Positions 41,920-51,001 of a stretch of DNA of 64,000 nt are shown here, piece by piece. The notes beneath the pieces are model-generated. The model was given only the letters and a program-made list of their open reading frames with translations, did not search any database and was not told where the DNA came from. Made by a program: the position numbers and the translations under genes. This stretch comes from a virus. Positions within the stretch are counted from its first letter, which is position 1, and each line of letters begins with the position of its first letter. Location: IMG/VR virus record IMGVR_UViG_3300037042_002125, positions 124,001 through 188,000 of that record. One strand, 5' to 3'.

Positions 41920-43320
41920 ATGTCGGTACTTAGGGCAGCCGCCTCTAAGAATCCAACAATCGCAGGGACAGTCCTACAAGGTATTGATGAGTCTTACTTT
42001 CACAACGAGTTTGCGAAAGAAGTCTTGGCACGGATACTTAAGGTTAATCAGAAGTCAGGAACTCCTCCTACTTGGCGTGAGTTATGCGACGACCCTCATA
42101 TCCGTGAGGAGACAAGAAAGAAGTTACGCACCTCTGAGATTGACAAGATCAAAACCCCAGAGGAAGCACTGCGTAGCATAAAACTTCTGCACGGCTACAG
42201 GCAGTTGCGTGGAATGTTCCAGCTGGCAGAAGATACGGTGGTATCACTGCGTAAGAAGAAGGTCAACCCAGATCGGCTGTTGACTACAATGGCGGATACG
42301 ATCATCCAGCTAAGACAGAACCGAAGCGAAGGTAACCAAGTCCTTACGTTCGGCAAAGGTAACAACACCACTGACATAGTGAAGAACCTGCTGCTCGATG
42401 AAGAGAAGAATTTCCTACCAACAGGCTTTAAGGATTTTGACGACGAGAATGGTGGCATTAGCTTTGGCAATTTGTTCTTGTTAGCTGGTTCAACAGGTGG
42501 TGGCAAGAGCGCATTGGCAGCACAGTTAGGAATTAACTGGGCGGACATGGGTGAGGACGTAACAGTCATTCCACTTGAAATGTCCGAGGACGAAATGACA
42601 GCACGGTTAATGGCTAATGCAGCCAAGTTGGACGTGCGAAAGATTCTGTTCCGCAGGCTTAGTGAAGACGAGAAGAAGATCTACTGGAAACGCTACAAAC
42701 GATTTGTGATGCGTAAGAAGAAGGTAGAAGGTTCCTTCAGAGTGTTCAAGCCTAAGAGTGACATGAACATCCAAGAGATAATGGCTACGGTCTATCCCTT
42801 GGGCAGTAGAGTTGTCATCATCGATTACGTGTCGTTGTTGAAGGACGTTGATGGTGATGACGCATGGCAAAAGCTTGGTGCTGTCGCCCGCTATTGCAAG
42901 GTCTATGCCGAGACTCACAACATCATTATCGTCTTGCTGGCGCAGGTTAGCGATGAAGGTATTGTCAGGTACGCAAGGTCACTTGTTGAACATGCCAACT
43001 ATGCTTGGAGATTTGTTGCAACGTCTGCAACTCGGGAACATGAGATCATAAACATAGACCAGCTTAAGGCGCGTAATGGTCGCATGTTTGAGTTTACGCT
43101 CCGGGCACAGATGGCCTACATGCGGATACGCAACCTCGACATAGAGGAGAAAGAAGAACTTATGTCCAGGATTAGCGGGTCGTCTGAAAACAAGGACAAG
43201 GGTGCTATTAAGGGCAAGCGGTTTGACAAGACTCGGAAGCACAGTGACAAAGAAGACAAACCTAAGAAGACTAACCCAGGCAAGGACTACTTGAAGGATT
43301 TGTCGGATGACGAAGATTAA
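41920..43320 (+). CDS. Replicative DNA helicase, DnaB-like
   Basis: A 466-residue protein. G190-S-T-G-G-G-K196-S is Walker A; VTVIPLEMSEDEMTARL is the H1a-like block; VVIIDYVSLL is Walker B; IIIVLLAQVSDEG is the H3/sensor Gln motif. The helical N-terminus (about 1-100) resembles the DnaB N-terminal domain, and the C-terminus is a Lys-rich tail. The start at ATG 41920 has no ribosome site. In-frame codons upstream (KLVATNSE) continue to AAGGGG at 41881, so a longer form with a rare start is possible. It unwinds the fork with the primase at 28643. Confidence 0.9.
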   Translation: MSVLRAAASKNPTIAGTVLQGIDESYFHNEFAKEVLARILKVNQKSGTPPTWRELCDDPHIREETRKKLRTSEIDKIKTPEEALRSIKLLHGYRQLRGMFQLAEDTVVSLRKKKVNPDRLLTTMADTIIQLRQNRSEGNQVLTFGKGNNTTDIVKNLLLDEEKNFLPTGFKDFDDENGGISFGNLFLLAGSTGGGKSALAAQLGINWADMGEDVTVIPLEMSEDEMTARLMANAAKLDVRKILFRRLSEDEKKIYWKRYKRFVMRKKKVEGSFRVFKPKSDMNIQEIMATVYPLGSRVVIIDYVSLLKDVDGDDAWQKLGAVARYCKVYAETHNIIIVLLAQVSDEGIVRYARSLVEHANYAWRFVATSATREHEIINIDQLKARNGRMFEFTLRAQMAYMRIRNLDIEEKEELMSRISGSSENKDKGAIKGKRFDKTRKHSDKEDKPKKTNPGKDYLKDLSDDED

Positions 43321-43334
43321 AGGAGCGTATGCTC

Positions 43335-43931
43335 ATGGCTAACTTAACCAAAAAACCTTTACGAAGCTCTGGGGCTGCCTCGGCCGCCAGGGCTTTCTTG
43401 CCTCAGACAAAGGCCCCTAGTTCCATATGGGACAATGCAAAGCTATCTGACATTGGGAACAACTTTGAGATCATTAGGGAAGCGCCTATCCTCGAGGAGT
43501 ATTCTTTCCATAACCCTTTCCTAAGAGGGCAATCTGAGTTCATATTCTTTGTAGTTAAGCCTAAATACAAGGTCAAAGAGAAGAAGAAGGTAGTTACACC
43601 CTTAAACTTGAACAGCAAGTTGAGCAAACCTCAGAAGAGAAAGATAGCTAGAGCCATTGGCGATAACATTGAGGATTTTTCTACGTTCTTCATGGAGGAG
43701 ATTTTGCCAGTTAGTCTGGCAATATCGTCTGCTGGTCAGAAGGTAGACGAATTGATCCAACAATTGATAGACGATAAGGCAAACCTGCCAATGTCATTCA
43801 TCCAAGCTAAAGCTACGCAAGCCGTTTGCTTGCGGATCATTAGACGTATATCACAAAAGTTCAAGCTGACTAAAGACGAACAGCGTATGATGTTTAGGGA
43901 GTATCTACGTGAAAACGTTTTCAAAATCTAG
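43335..43931 (+). CDS. Hypothetical protein upstream of terminase, candidate small terminase
   Basis: A 198-residue protein. Start 43335 is preferred to ATG 43329 because AAAGGAG sits 9 bases before it. The C-terminal half is helical (SFIQAKATQAVCLRIIRRIS, then TKDEQRMMFREYL). It overlaps the large terminase start by 23 bases, the usual place of a small terminase subunit, but I see no helix-turn-helix that would confirm it. Confidence 0.5.
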   Translation: MANLTKKPLRSSGAASAARAFLPQTKAPSSIWDNAKLSDIGNNFEIIREAPILEEYSFHNPFLRGQSEFIFFVVKPKYKVKEKKKVVTPLNLNSKLSKPQKRKIARAIGDNIEDFSTFFMEEILPVSLAISSAGQKVDELIQQLIDDKANLPMSFIQAKATQAVCLRIIRRISQKFKLTKDEQRMMFREYLRENVFKI

Positions 43932-46900
43932 TAGTGGGAGTGGGATAATCCTACCTCACTTTGCAAGCAAGAGTAAAAACTATGTTGACTCTCTGTTCAA
44001 CAATCCTGGTTCCGCATCTTTACCTTGGGAGGCTTTCCCTGATGACTATGATCCACTCGATCTTATAGCAGCAGACGGAGAGTTTGATCTTGCTAAAATG
44101 ATGGACAAGGCCGTAGACAGCATAACAGGTCTACCTAGAGATATCCGCCTACCAGAAGGTGATTTTCCAGAGGCTAAGAACTACTTTGATTATTGCGAAA
44201 ACTTTGTAGGTCCTGACACAAAATTTCCTTTCTCCCGTCAGATGTGGGCAGCTATTCATCTGCTTGCCGAATACTGCCCTAGGTGTTCTCACCCTAAATG
44301 GGAAAATATTTTCAACGTAGGCGTTGACGTTGACCCTCGCAACATACCCAACAACGTCCGCCTTCTCCACTATGGGAAATGCCCCAAGTGCAAGACAACA
44401 AAGGCTGAACTGTTTGCTAACAAGGAGCTAAACCTATACGTTGAAGCCGCTTGGTTATGGGGACAACGTTCTGGCAAATCAATCTTGACCGCTAGTCTCA
44501 CGAACTACCTTCTCCACAAGTACCTCAAGTTTCCAAAGATGAGTGCTATATGTGAGGGTATTCAATCCAGCACACCATTGACAGCTACATTCGTTGGCGT
44601 TCGTTTTGCGGACGCCATTGCTACCTTGTGGGAGCCAATCACTAAAGGTATACATGATAGCCCTTGGTTTAGGGAATATCATGCGATGATGGATCAATAC
44701 GGTACCAAACTTGGCATTGAGTTTTACAGATTTAAAGATCAGTACCTAAAATACGGCCACAAGAATTTAGAAATCTATCCAGCAGGCCCATCCAAACGTG
44801 CCCTACGTGGTCGTACTCGTTTCTTGTGCCTTACTGGCGATACTTTGGTAAATACAGACAGGGGTTTGGTAGAGATCAAAAACAATTTGCAGGGTCAGTC
44901 TGTAGACGTTTACATGACTAAAAATGCAGATATTACTTACCATGCATACTCGGGTAAAAAGGAAGTCTTTGAAGTAACTCTTGGTAACGGCTTATCTGTT
45001 ACTGGGTCTTCGGTGCACCCTCTCCTAACGTTAGACTTAGAGACATACAAACCTAAATGGACAAAAATCGAAAACTTGACCGTTAACGACTACGTCGTCT
45101 GTGGATTAGGTGGCACGTTTCCAGATGAGTTAACCTTGCCTTCCGGCGATCTACCGTCTAAAGCCAAGTATGAAGTAGCTATTGAGGAAATGGTAAAGCG
45201 TAAGACGTTCTATCTTGCAGATATAACTAAAGTATGTGGGTTGTCTCCAAACGTGTTAAGCATAACAACCTGCCAGTACACTAGGCTAGGTTTACTGACA
45301 AAACGTAAGATGTCACAGACTGGGACCTCTTTATTCTCAGTAGCTAAAGGCGTGACGGTCAACCAACTACTTGCAGCAAAGAAAAAAGGCTCTCAGCGTA
45401 TAACTCAAAACAGGAACAAGACACAATTCCCGCTATCAATGACCACAGAACTAGCAAGTGTTCTGGGGTACTTGGTAGCTGATGGGAAATATACAGAACA
45501 AGGGTTTGCTCAAGAACTAGGTTTTGGCACAACCTCAATACTTAAGGCTGAGGACTTTGCGGCCAAATTCCAAGATACCTTTGGGTGTGCACCTCGTAGG
45601 CGTACAGGTTATAAATCTGATGTAAAACTAGGAAAGGTGTATGGTTGTAGGATTGCGTACTCTGCGGTCAAAGACTTCTTAAAAACTATAGGACTAGTCC
45701 CCGCCGTTGCAAAGACAAAAGAAGTACCTTGGTCTATTCTACAGGCTGACCGAGACAGTGTGGTAGCTTTCCTGTCATCTGCTATTAGTTGCGATGGCCG
45801 AGTTCCTAATACTTTCAATAAAGGCCTAGGTAGAACGGTTAGTTATACGTCAACTAGCTTAAAATTGCTGCAACAGATGCAAATTTTATTCTTTAAACTT
45901 GGGTACCCGTGCCATATAAAACAGAATACTGACGGTACGTCTAAGGTCGTCCTTAAAGCCTACACTGCCAGCAAGTTTCTTGATGAGTACACTGGGCTAG
46001 AAAAACGCGACTGGCATATTAACCGAGAACGTACCGTACGTAGAAACTCTATGTCGTATTCAGAGTACCGTATCCCAGGTTTAGAACTTCGCAATACAAG
46101 TATGGTGTACTTTGTTCATACTCTAAAAGAGTTAAATGCTCACAGCCGAATAAATACTTCTGGACTAGGTCATCTTATAGACAAAAATTTTGTCTTTTCA
46201 AAAGCGAAGACCATTAAGTCAAAAGGTGTTAAGAAAACCTACGACATTAGTGTTGATAGTAAAAGTCACGCGTTTGTTGCCAACGGGATTGTTGTCCACA
46301 ACACAGGTCTCGATGAATTAGGTTGGTTCCCTATCTCAGGCGAGAACAGAGACCTTGAACGTGCAGACGCAGACGAAGTTCACACAGCACTTGACCGCTC
46401 CTTGCTTACGATGCGGCGCGAAGTGCGTACCTTGTACCGAAAGGGGTACAGCAATTTCATACCTGGTATCGCAATCAACATTTCCAGTCCTGCAGACGAG
46501 ACAGATAAGATGTGTAGGCTGGTCGAGGAGAATAGATCGAGCACTCGTGTGTTGGCGCTTCAGCTTGCTACGTGGGAAATTAGTCCTTTGTTTACCAAGG
46601 ACAACGAGGAAATTGCAGATGCATATTCTAAGAATCCAATAGATGCCGAGCGTGACTATGGGGCTAAACCTCCAATGAACGCGCGGTCGTTTATGGATAT
46701 GTCTGTGGCGGCCCGAGGGTTTAACGGACGTAATGCTGCTCACGTTACGCCTTTTGAGAAGACTATAAACGAGAAGGTCAGACGTGCGGCAGCTCTTGAT
46801 AGTTGGTCACCCTCAACTCCTCAGCCAGCGTCGGTGTTATCAATGGATGCAGGTCTGACAAACAATTCGTTTGCCATAACCATTATGAACTTGAACCAGA

Positions 46901-47625
46901 CTAAAGTTGGTGAGTTGATAAACACTAGAGTTCAAGTGCAGGTGGCGGTTGAGATTCAGCCGCGACCAGGGGTAATGCTTCACTATAGCAAAATCTACAG
47001 TGACGTTATCAAACCAATGATAAAACATTTCAACGTCCGCTTCATGTTCGCAGATCGTTGGAATTCTGTTGCTTTATTAGACACAGCAGAAGAAGATTTC
47101 AAACACATTGGATTAGTCGCCAAGCAGCACAGTGTCAAGTACCCCGATTTCTTGACCACCAGGTCATATTTAGAGGAAGGTAAACTTATCCTTCCTAAAC
47201 TTGAAATGGAATATGAGAAGATTCGACAAATTGATAGCTACCCCTCTTATTTTGAAGGTAAGCCAGCCGCTCATCTATTGTTCCAGTTTGCCACTGTACG
47301 TGATATGGGTAGTACAGTTATCAAAGGTGGACCTTACACAGATGACATTTTTAGGGCCTTGGTTCTAGGTGTAGGTCGTATTCTCAATCCGAAGATCATG
47401 GAAGAGATTCTAAAGATGGGAGTTGTCCTCAACCAAAGGAATTTCGGTGCCGTAACAATGGGGAGATCTTTTGGTATGTCTAGTCCAATAAACTACCTTG
47501 CGAATAGGGACCCGTCTAAACCCAATGTAGGTTCTACAATCCTATCTGGGTATTCTACTATTAGTCCTGTTGGGGGTTCTAACTTTGCAACCTCACAAGT
47601 TGTAAGAAGTTCTAGGACAAGGTAG
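43909..47625 (+). CDS. Large terminase subunit interrupted by an intein (GTG start)
   Basis: A 1238-residue precursor from GTG 43909. Removal of residues 307-798 leaves 746 residues. G185-Q-R-S-G-K-S191 is Walker A. After splicing, RTRFL joins TGLDELGWF, which restores the Walker B region (LDEL). The C-terminal nuclease domain has SMDAGLTNNSF, FMFADRWNSV and GPYTDDIFRAL with the three expected acidic sites. A zinc-ribbon pair (CPRCSH...CPKCKT, about 125-160) is an extra. It cuts and pumps DNA into the head with the portal (47930). Fusion with an intein makes translation of a long precursor and protein splicing necessary for an active motor. Confidence 0.92.
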   Translation: MKTFSKSSSGSGIILPHFASKSKNYVDSLFNNPGSASLPWEAFPDDYDPLDLIAADGEFDLAKMMDKAVDSITGLPRDIRLPEGDFPEAKNYFDYCENFVGPDTKFPFSRQMWAAIHLLAEYCPRCSHPKWENIFNVGVDVDPRNIPNNVRLLHYGKCPKCKTTKAELFANKELNLYVEAAWLWGQRSGKSILTASLTNYLLHKYLKFPKMSAICEGIQSSTPLTATFVGVRFADAIATLWEPITKGIHDSPWFREYHAMMDQYGTKLGIEFYRFKDQYLKYGHKNLEIYPAGPSKRALRGRTRFLCLTGDTLVNTDRGLVEIKNNLQGQSVDVYMTKNADITYHAYSGKKEVFEVTLGNGLSVTGSSVHPLLTLDLETYKPKWTKIENLTVNDYVVCGLGGTFPDELTLPSGDLPSKAKYEVAIEEMVKRKTFYLADITKVCGLSPNVLSITTCQYTRLGLLTKRKMSQTGTSLFSVAKGVTVNQLLAAKKKGSQRITQNRNKTQFPLSMTTELASVLGYLVADGKYTEQGFAQELGFGTTSILKAEDFAAKFQDTFGCAPRRRTGYKSDVKLGKVYGCRIAYSAVKDFLKTIGLVPAVAKTKEVPWSILQADRDSVVAFLSSAISCDGRVPNTFNKGLGRTVSYTSTSLKLLQQMQILFFKLGYPCHIKQNTDGTSKVVLKAYTASKFLDEYTGLEKRDWHINRERTVRRNSMSYSEYRIPGLELRNTSMVYFVHTLKELNAHSRINTSGLGHLIDKNFVFSKAKTIKSKGVKKTYDISVDSKSHAFVANGIVVHNTGLDELGWFPISGENRDLERADADEVHTALDRSLLTMRREVRTLYRKGYSNFIPGIAINISSPADETDKMCRLVEENRSSTRVLALQLATWEISPLFTKDNEEIADAYSKNPIDAERDYGAKPPMNARSFMDMSVAARGFNGRNAAHVTPFEKTINEKVRRAAALDSWSPSTPQPASVLSMDAGLTNNSFAITIMNLNQTKVGELINTRVQVQVAVEIQPRPGVMLHYSKIYSDVIKPMIKHFNVRFMFADRWNSVALLDTAEEDFKHIGLVAKQHSVKYPDFLTTRSYLEEGKLILPKLEMEYEKIRQIDSYPSYFEGKPAAHLLFQFATVRDMGSTVIKGGPYTDDIFRALVLGVGRILNPKIMEEILKMGVVLNQRNFGAVTMGRSFGMSSPINYLANRDPSKPNVGSTILSGYSTISPVGGSNFATSQVVRSSRTR
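44827..46302 (+). mobile_element. Intein with LAGLIDADG homing endonuclease in terminase
   Basis: A 492-residue in-frame insert. Block A: C307-L-T-G-D-T-L-V, with Cys1 as nucleophile. Block B: GSSVHPLL. Endonuclease blocks: LGYLVADGKY and FLSSAISCDGRV, two LAGLIDADG-type motifs with acidic ends. Block F/G: KKTYDISVDSKSHAFVANG then IVVHN798. The +1 extein residue is Thr799. The acidic residues of both endonuclease motifs are kept, so it may still home. It sits at the Walker B site, a typical conserved target. Confidence 0.93.
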
Positions 47626-47636
47626 TTTAATTTAAT
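47626..47636 (+). promoter_or_regulatory. TTTAATTTAAT element downstream of terminase
   Basis: The third copy of TTTAATTTAAT in the window, between the terminase stop and the start of the zinc-ribbon gene (47657). It may drive the portal operon. Confidence 0.3.
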
Positions 47637-47656
47637 TGCATGTAAAGGGGTACCTA

Positions 47657-47917
47657 ATGTCTAATTCCACCACACCAATCCAGAGAATCATTCCTCGCGT
47701 CATGCAAGCTCAGCCACATTCTGAAACGACAGTGGCTAAGACTACAGTGACAGTGGGTGCAGATGGTAAGGAAAAAGTCACGTCAAGAGTTGAAAACATC
47801 AACGAAGGTCAATGTCCAATATGCGGAACTCAGTTACGACCAACCGAAGCTAATGGAAATACTGTCCTGTATTGCCCCGCTCACAACATTGTGATGCCGG
47901 TTCGAGATCAAAATTAA
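47657..47917 (+). CDS. Small zinc-ribbon protein
   Basis: An 86-residue protein. The ATG at 47657 follows AAAGGGG with 7 bases spacing; TTG 47636 is a worse start. CPICG (about 60-64) and CPAH form a C-x2-C ... C-x2-H zinc site. The first 55 residues are Thr/Val rich. It lies between terminase and portal and is probably a packaging or head accessory, though the role is unknown. Confidence 0.6.
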   Translation: MSNSTTPIQRIIPRVMQAQPHSETTVAKTTVTVGADGKEKVTSRVENINEGQCPICGTQLRPTEANGNTVLYCPAHNIVMPVRDQN

Positions 47918-47929
47918 AGGTAGAACAAT

Positions 47930-49795
47930 ATGTTCGGTACTGACAGAAGAATATCCGTTAATGGCAGCACATTGCGTTCAACAAAGCTAGGTCAACTGTC
48001 CGCCACAAAGACAATAAAGTCTCGGACAACTGAAATGGCAAACCTGTTCGGTGGTGGCCCATTAGGAGGAGCAGGAAACTCCTCAATGAACGTCTACGCG
48101 TCTGGTCCTCTTGCATCTGTATCCATGCTAAACGGATTGGTACCAGAGCAGGAGGATTATCTACGACGTTACTACAGGGACATCTACTACCTCGATGCCG
48201 TAGCTGGTACCACAGTGGACTTGATGTCCACGTTTCCATTTTCAGAGTACACTCTCACTGGTTGCGACACAGACAAACTTGAGAAGTATGCAGAGTCGTT
48301 GGAACGTCTTAACATCCGTTCGCTGATGCCTGAGATTAGCACAGCCTACTTGGTCGAAGGTTCCTCAATCTCCAGTCTGATCTTTAACCAGAGAGAAAAG
48401 ATCTTCATCGACCTGGTTATGTTCGGCGTTGACAACTGCACCATCCAGCAACTGCCGTTCTACTCGACCGACCCAAGCATTACGGTCAAGAACACTCAGG
48501 CGATGATCGAGTTCATGCGCTCGAATGACAAGCAGGCAAGGGCAATCCGTTCTTTGCTTCCACCGCAGTTGGCAGCAACGTTCGCCAGCAATGCGTTCAA
48601 GCTTGACCCATTGACGACCTTGTATTTGTCCCGCAAGACGCTCCCAGGTTCAGAGCCTATCTCGTTCTTGAAACGCATGTTGCCTATCTACCTTCTTGAG
48701 AAAACTCTGTTCCGCGGAACGATTGTTGAAGCCAACAAACGCCAGCGCAGTATGTTGCACGTCACAATGGGCGACGACACTCACACGTTCACACCAGAAG
48801 AAATGGCAGAGACTGTCAACCAATTCCAATTGGCAGATTTGGATCCACTAGGCGCCGTCATTGGCACACGTGGTACTGTCGCAGCTTCTGAAATCCGCCA
48901 AGGTGGTGATTTCTGGAAGTGGACAGACACTATCGACACGATGACTCCCTACAAACTTCGCGCCTTGGGGATAAGTGAAGCATTCCTAAGCGGCGACAGC
49001 AATTTCAGCAACACAGAGACGGCCTTGTCAGTGTTCCTGGAAAACCTCGATGCGTACAGGTCATACTTGACGTACGAAGTGTTCACTAACAAGATCTTTC
49101 CGATTGTCGCTATTGCCAACGACTTCTTCAAGAAGGGTAAAGAAATAGATACGTCAAAACGAAACAAGATGACGTACCAAGCCAACAACCATAAGGACTT
49201 GGACATTCCGTTGATGCACTGGCACAAACGTCTTGAAGCAAAAGACGAAGACAACATCATAGAGACTCTCACTACGTTACAAGAAAAGGGATTCCCCATT
49301 CCTATGCGTATGTGGGCAGCGGCTGCTAAGGTAGACCTCGGCGCATACTACCACGACCTGCAACAGGACAAAGAAGTTCGAGAGTTGATTGCCAAATACA
49401 GCGGCCAAAAGCCAGAAGATATTGGGGCAGCCAAAGACGGTGAAGGCGATGAAGAGGATGATGGAGAATTTGCATCTTTGCACAACATCACTCAGCCTGT
49501 TCGCTCACAGAATCTGTTGGACCGTGACTTTGGGCCTAACGCAGGCGAAGTTGTTGGTCGTACAAAGACCGGCAAGGCCACGTACATCTTAAATCAGAAG
49601 CGCGCCAATGATGAAGCCAATCAAAACATTGCAAAGGCAATGACAGAGTTGAACAAGCCTGAGGTGAGGGCAGCCGCATTGAAACGTGTTCGCTCTGCTT
49701 TAGGCGCAATTCCAAACATCATTGGTGAGCCACTTCGCAAAGCAGAAAAATCTGCGTCTCTTGCACGAGCAAGAGCATCTGGTTCACAGCATTAA
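47930..49795 (+). CDS. Portal protein, gp20-like
   Basis: A 621-residue protein. EQEDYLRRYYRDIYYLDAVAG and the region through MPEISTAYLVEGSSISSLIF match portal N-terminal parts. RMLPIYLLEKTLFRGTIVEANKRQRSMLHV is the stem-type helix region. FWKWTDTIDTMTPYKLRALGISEAFLSG followed by NTETALSVFLENLDAYRSYL is the crown-side conserved block of gp20-type portals. It forms the dodecameric ring through which terminase loads DNA. Length is typical (T4 gp20 about 524, larger in jumbo phages). Confidence 0.85.
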   Translation: MFGTDRRISVNGSTLRSTKLGQLSATKTIKSRTTEMANLFGGGPLGGAGNSSMNVYASGPLASVSMLNGLVPEQEDYLRRYYRDIYYLDAVAGTTVDLMSTFPFSEYTLTGCDTDKLEKYAESLERLNIRSLMPEISTAYLVEGSSISSLIFNQREKIFIDLVMFGVDNCTIQQLPFYSTDPSITVKNTQAMIEFMRSNDKQARAIRSLLPPQLAATFASNAFKLDPLTTLYLSRKTLPGSEPISFLKRMLPIYLLEKTLFRGTIVEANKRQRSMLHVTMGDDTHTFTPEEMAETVNQFQLADLDPLGAVIGTRGTVAASEIRQGGDFWKWTDTIDTMTPYKLRALGISEAFLSGDSNFSNTETALSVFLENLDAYRSYLTYEVFTNKIFPIVAIANDFFKKGKEIDTSKRNKMTYQANNHKDLDIPLMHWHKRLEAKDEDNIIETLTTLQEKGFPIPMRMWAAAAKVDLGAYYHDLQQDKEVRELIAKYSGQKPEDIGAAKDGEGDEEDDGEFASLHNITQPVRSQNLLDRDFGPNAGEVVGRTKTGKATYILNQKRANDEANQNIAKAMTELNKPEVRAAALKRVRSALGAIPNIIGEPLRKAEKSASLARARASGSQH

Positions 49796-49804
49796 GGACA
49801 TGTC

Positions 49805-50533
49805 ATGTCAATACTTAGCTTAGCCGCAAAAGATAACAGGAAATTCCTCGAAAGATTTATCTCTCAGTATTGCAGTGAAGATCCTGGGCAATTTCTTTTC
49901 TTGCCTATCAATGTAGGTGCTTGGTATAAAGGCATTACTGGAATGAGTTCCAAGGACAAAGAGCCAAAGGGACTTAAAACCTTAACGAAGGCTATTTTGG
50001 CTATTGGCAAACCTCCGGTTATTGGTACCACTGTATACAGAATGGCAAACGTAAAAGTTCCGCCATCTGGAATTGAGACGCTGATGGGTAGACCTAGGAA
50101 ACTGCAGGTTGGCCCACGACCAATACTGTCCTTTTCCAGAGATAGGGAATACACAAAGAAGTTCTACAAAAAATTCTATACCCGAGGTGGTGGTACCCCT
50201 ATCAAAAGGGGAGACGCTAGGTTTGCCTACGTGGTGCTAATGACAGAAGTGTCAATAAAAAATTATGTGTTGGACACACATACAATCACAGAACTGTTCA
50301 AGTTGATACTGACAAACTGGGAGTTTACGTTGTCATTAGTAGAGCAACTAGACCCAAATGAATGGCAAAAACTAAGAAAACAAATAACCAAATACCCCTT
50401 CACGGCAACGTACAAAGAGATATCTACTGTATTCATACAACAGCAGCAAGAGGTTATCCTGAGAAGTAAAACCTCTACATTTCCAAATGTCGAAGTAGTA
50501 GATGTACTTTGGCATAGTGGTAACAAGGACTAA
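49805..50533 (+). CDS. Putative mono-ADP-ribosyltransferase (R-S-E class)
   Basis: A 242-residue protein. Three blocks of the R-S-E ADP-ribosyltransferase fold are present in order: VYRMAN with R79; ILSFSRDREYTKKFYKKF with S109-F-S111 (STS motif and the usual following helix); and FIQQQQEVILRS with Q214-x-E216 (ARTT loop, Q-x-E type), then a KTSTFPNVEVVDVLW strand as seen after the E-x-E motif. Enzymes of this class transfer ADP-ribose from NAD to protein residues; T4 Alt, ModA and ModB act on host transcription and translation. Its position after the portal gene suggests packaging into the virion. Activity is inferred from motifs only. Confidence 0.65.
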   Translation: MSILSLAAKDNRKFLERFISQYCSEDPGQFLFLPINVGAWYKGITGMSSKDKEPKGLKTLTKAILAIGKPPVIGTTVYRMANVKVPPSGIETLMGRPRKLQVGPRPILSFSRDREYTKKFYKKFYTRGGGTPIKRGDARFAYVVLMTEVSIKNYVLDTHTITELFKLILTNWEFTLSLVEQLDPNEWQKLRKQITKYPFTATYKEISTVFIQQQQEVILRSKTSTFPNVEVVDVLWHSGNKD

Positions 50534-50539
50534 CAAATC

Positions 50540-50992
50540 ATGCAACCACCATTCAAAGTAGCTGCGTTCTGGAACTCGTTTAATTCCCAGGTAGCAACTC
50601 GCGTTCTTCGAGATAGCTTGGCCATCCAACGGCTGGCAAAAGCCAATCGCGCTGACTTTGTTATCGCGTGTGACCCCGAACTTCACCACACGTTGTCTGC
50701 AATGGGCATTCCTGTTACGAGCGATTTTGTTAGCCCCAATATGGTTAGGGCTTACTTGATGAGAGATGACTTAACAGATGACCTAACTGATCGTCTACCT
50801 GAGTGTGAGGATACTGAGTTGATCACCTTGACTCCAATGCCTGCACTAGGTGATGGGCACAGTGAACAGACAGTTGACCCTTATGCCGGTGTCAAGTTGT
50901 TCAAGGATTGGAAGGCAATTCCGGAGACACTTCCTCTGGACAAGGCGCCGCCTAAGGGACCTTCGGACCCCATGTGGTCACCTTGGTTGTAG
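50540..50992 (+). CDS. Hypothetical protein
   Basis: A 150-residue protein with no motif I recognise. The N-terminal half is alpha/beta (FKVAAFWNSFNSQVATRVLR, then ANRADFVIACDPELHHTL). The C-terminal 60 residues are Pro/Asp rich and end in PMWSPWL. It follows the ADP-ribosyltransferase gene by 6 bases and precedes the ligase gene by 9. Confidence 0.55.
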   Translation: MQPPFKVAAFWNSFNSQVATRVLRDSLAIQRLAKANRADFVIACDPELHHTLSAMGIPVTSDFVSPNMVRAYLMRDDLTDDLTDRLPECEDTELITLTPMPALGDGHSEQTVDPYAGVKLFKDWKAIPETLPLDKAPPKGPSDPMWSPWL

Positions 50993-51001
50993 GGGTGTAA
51001 G

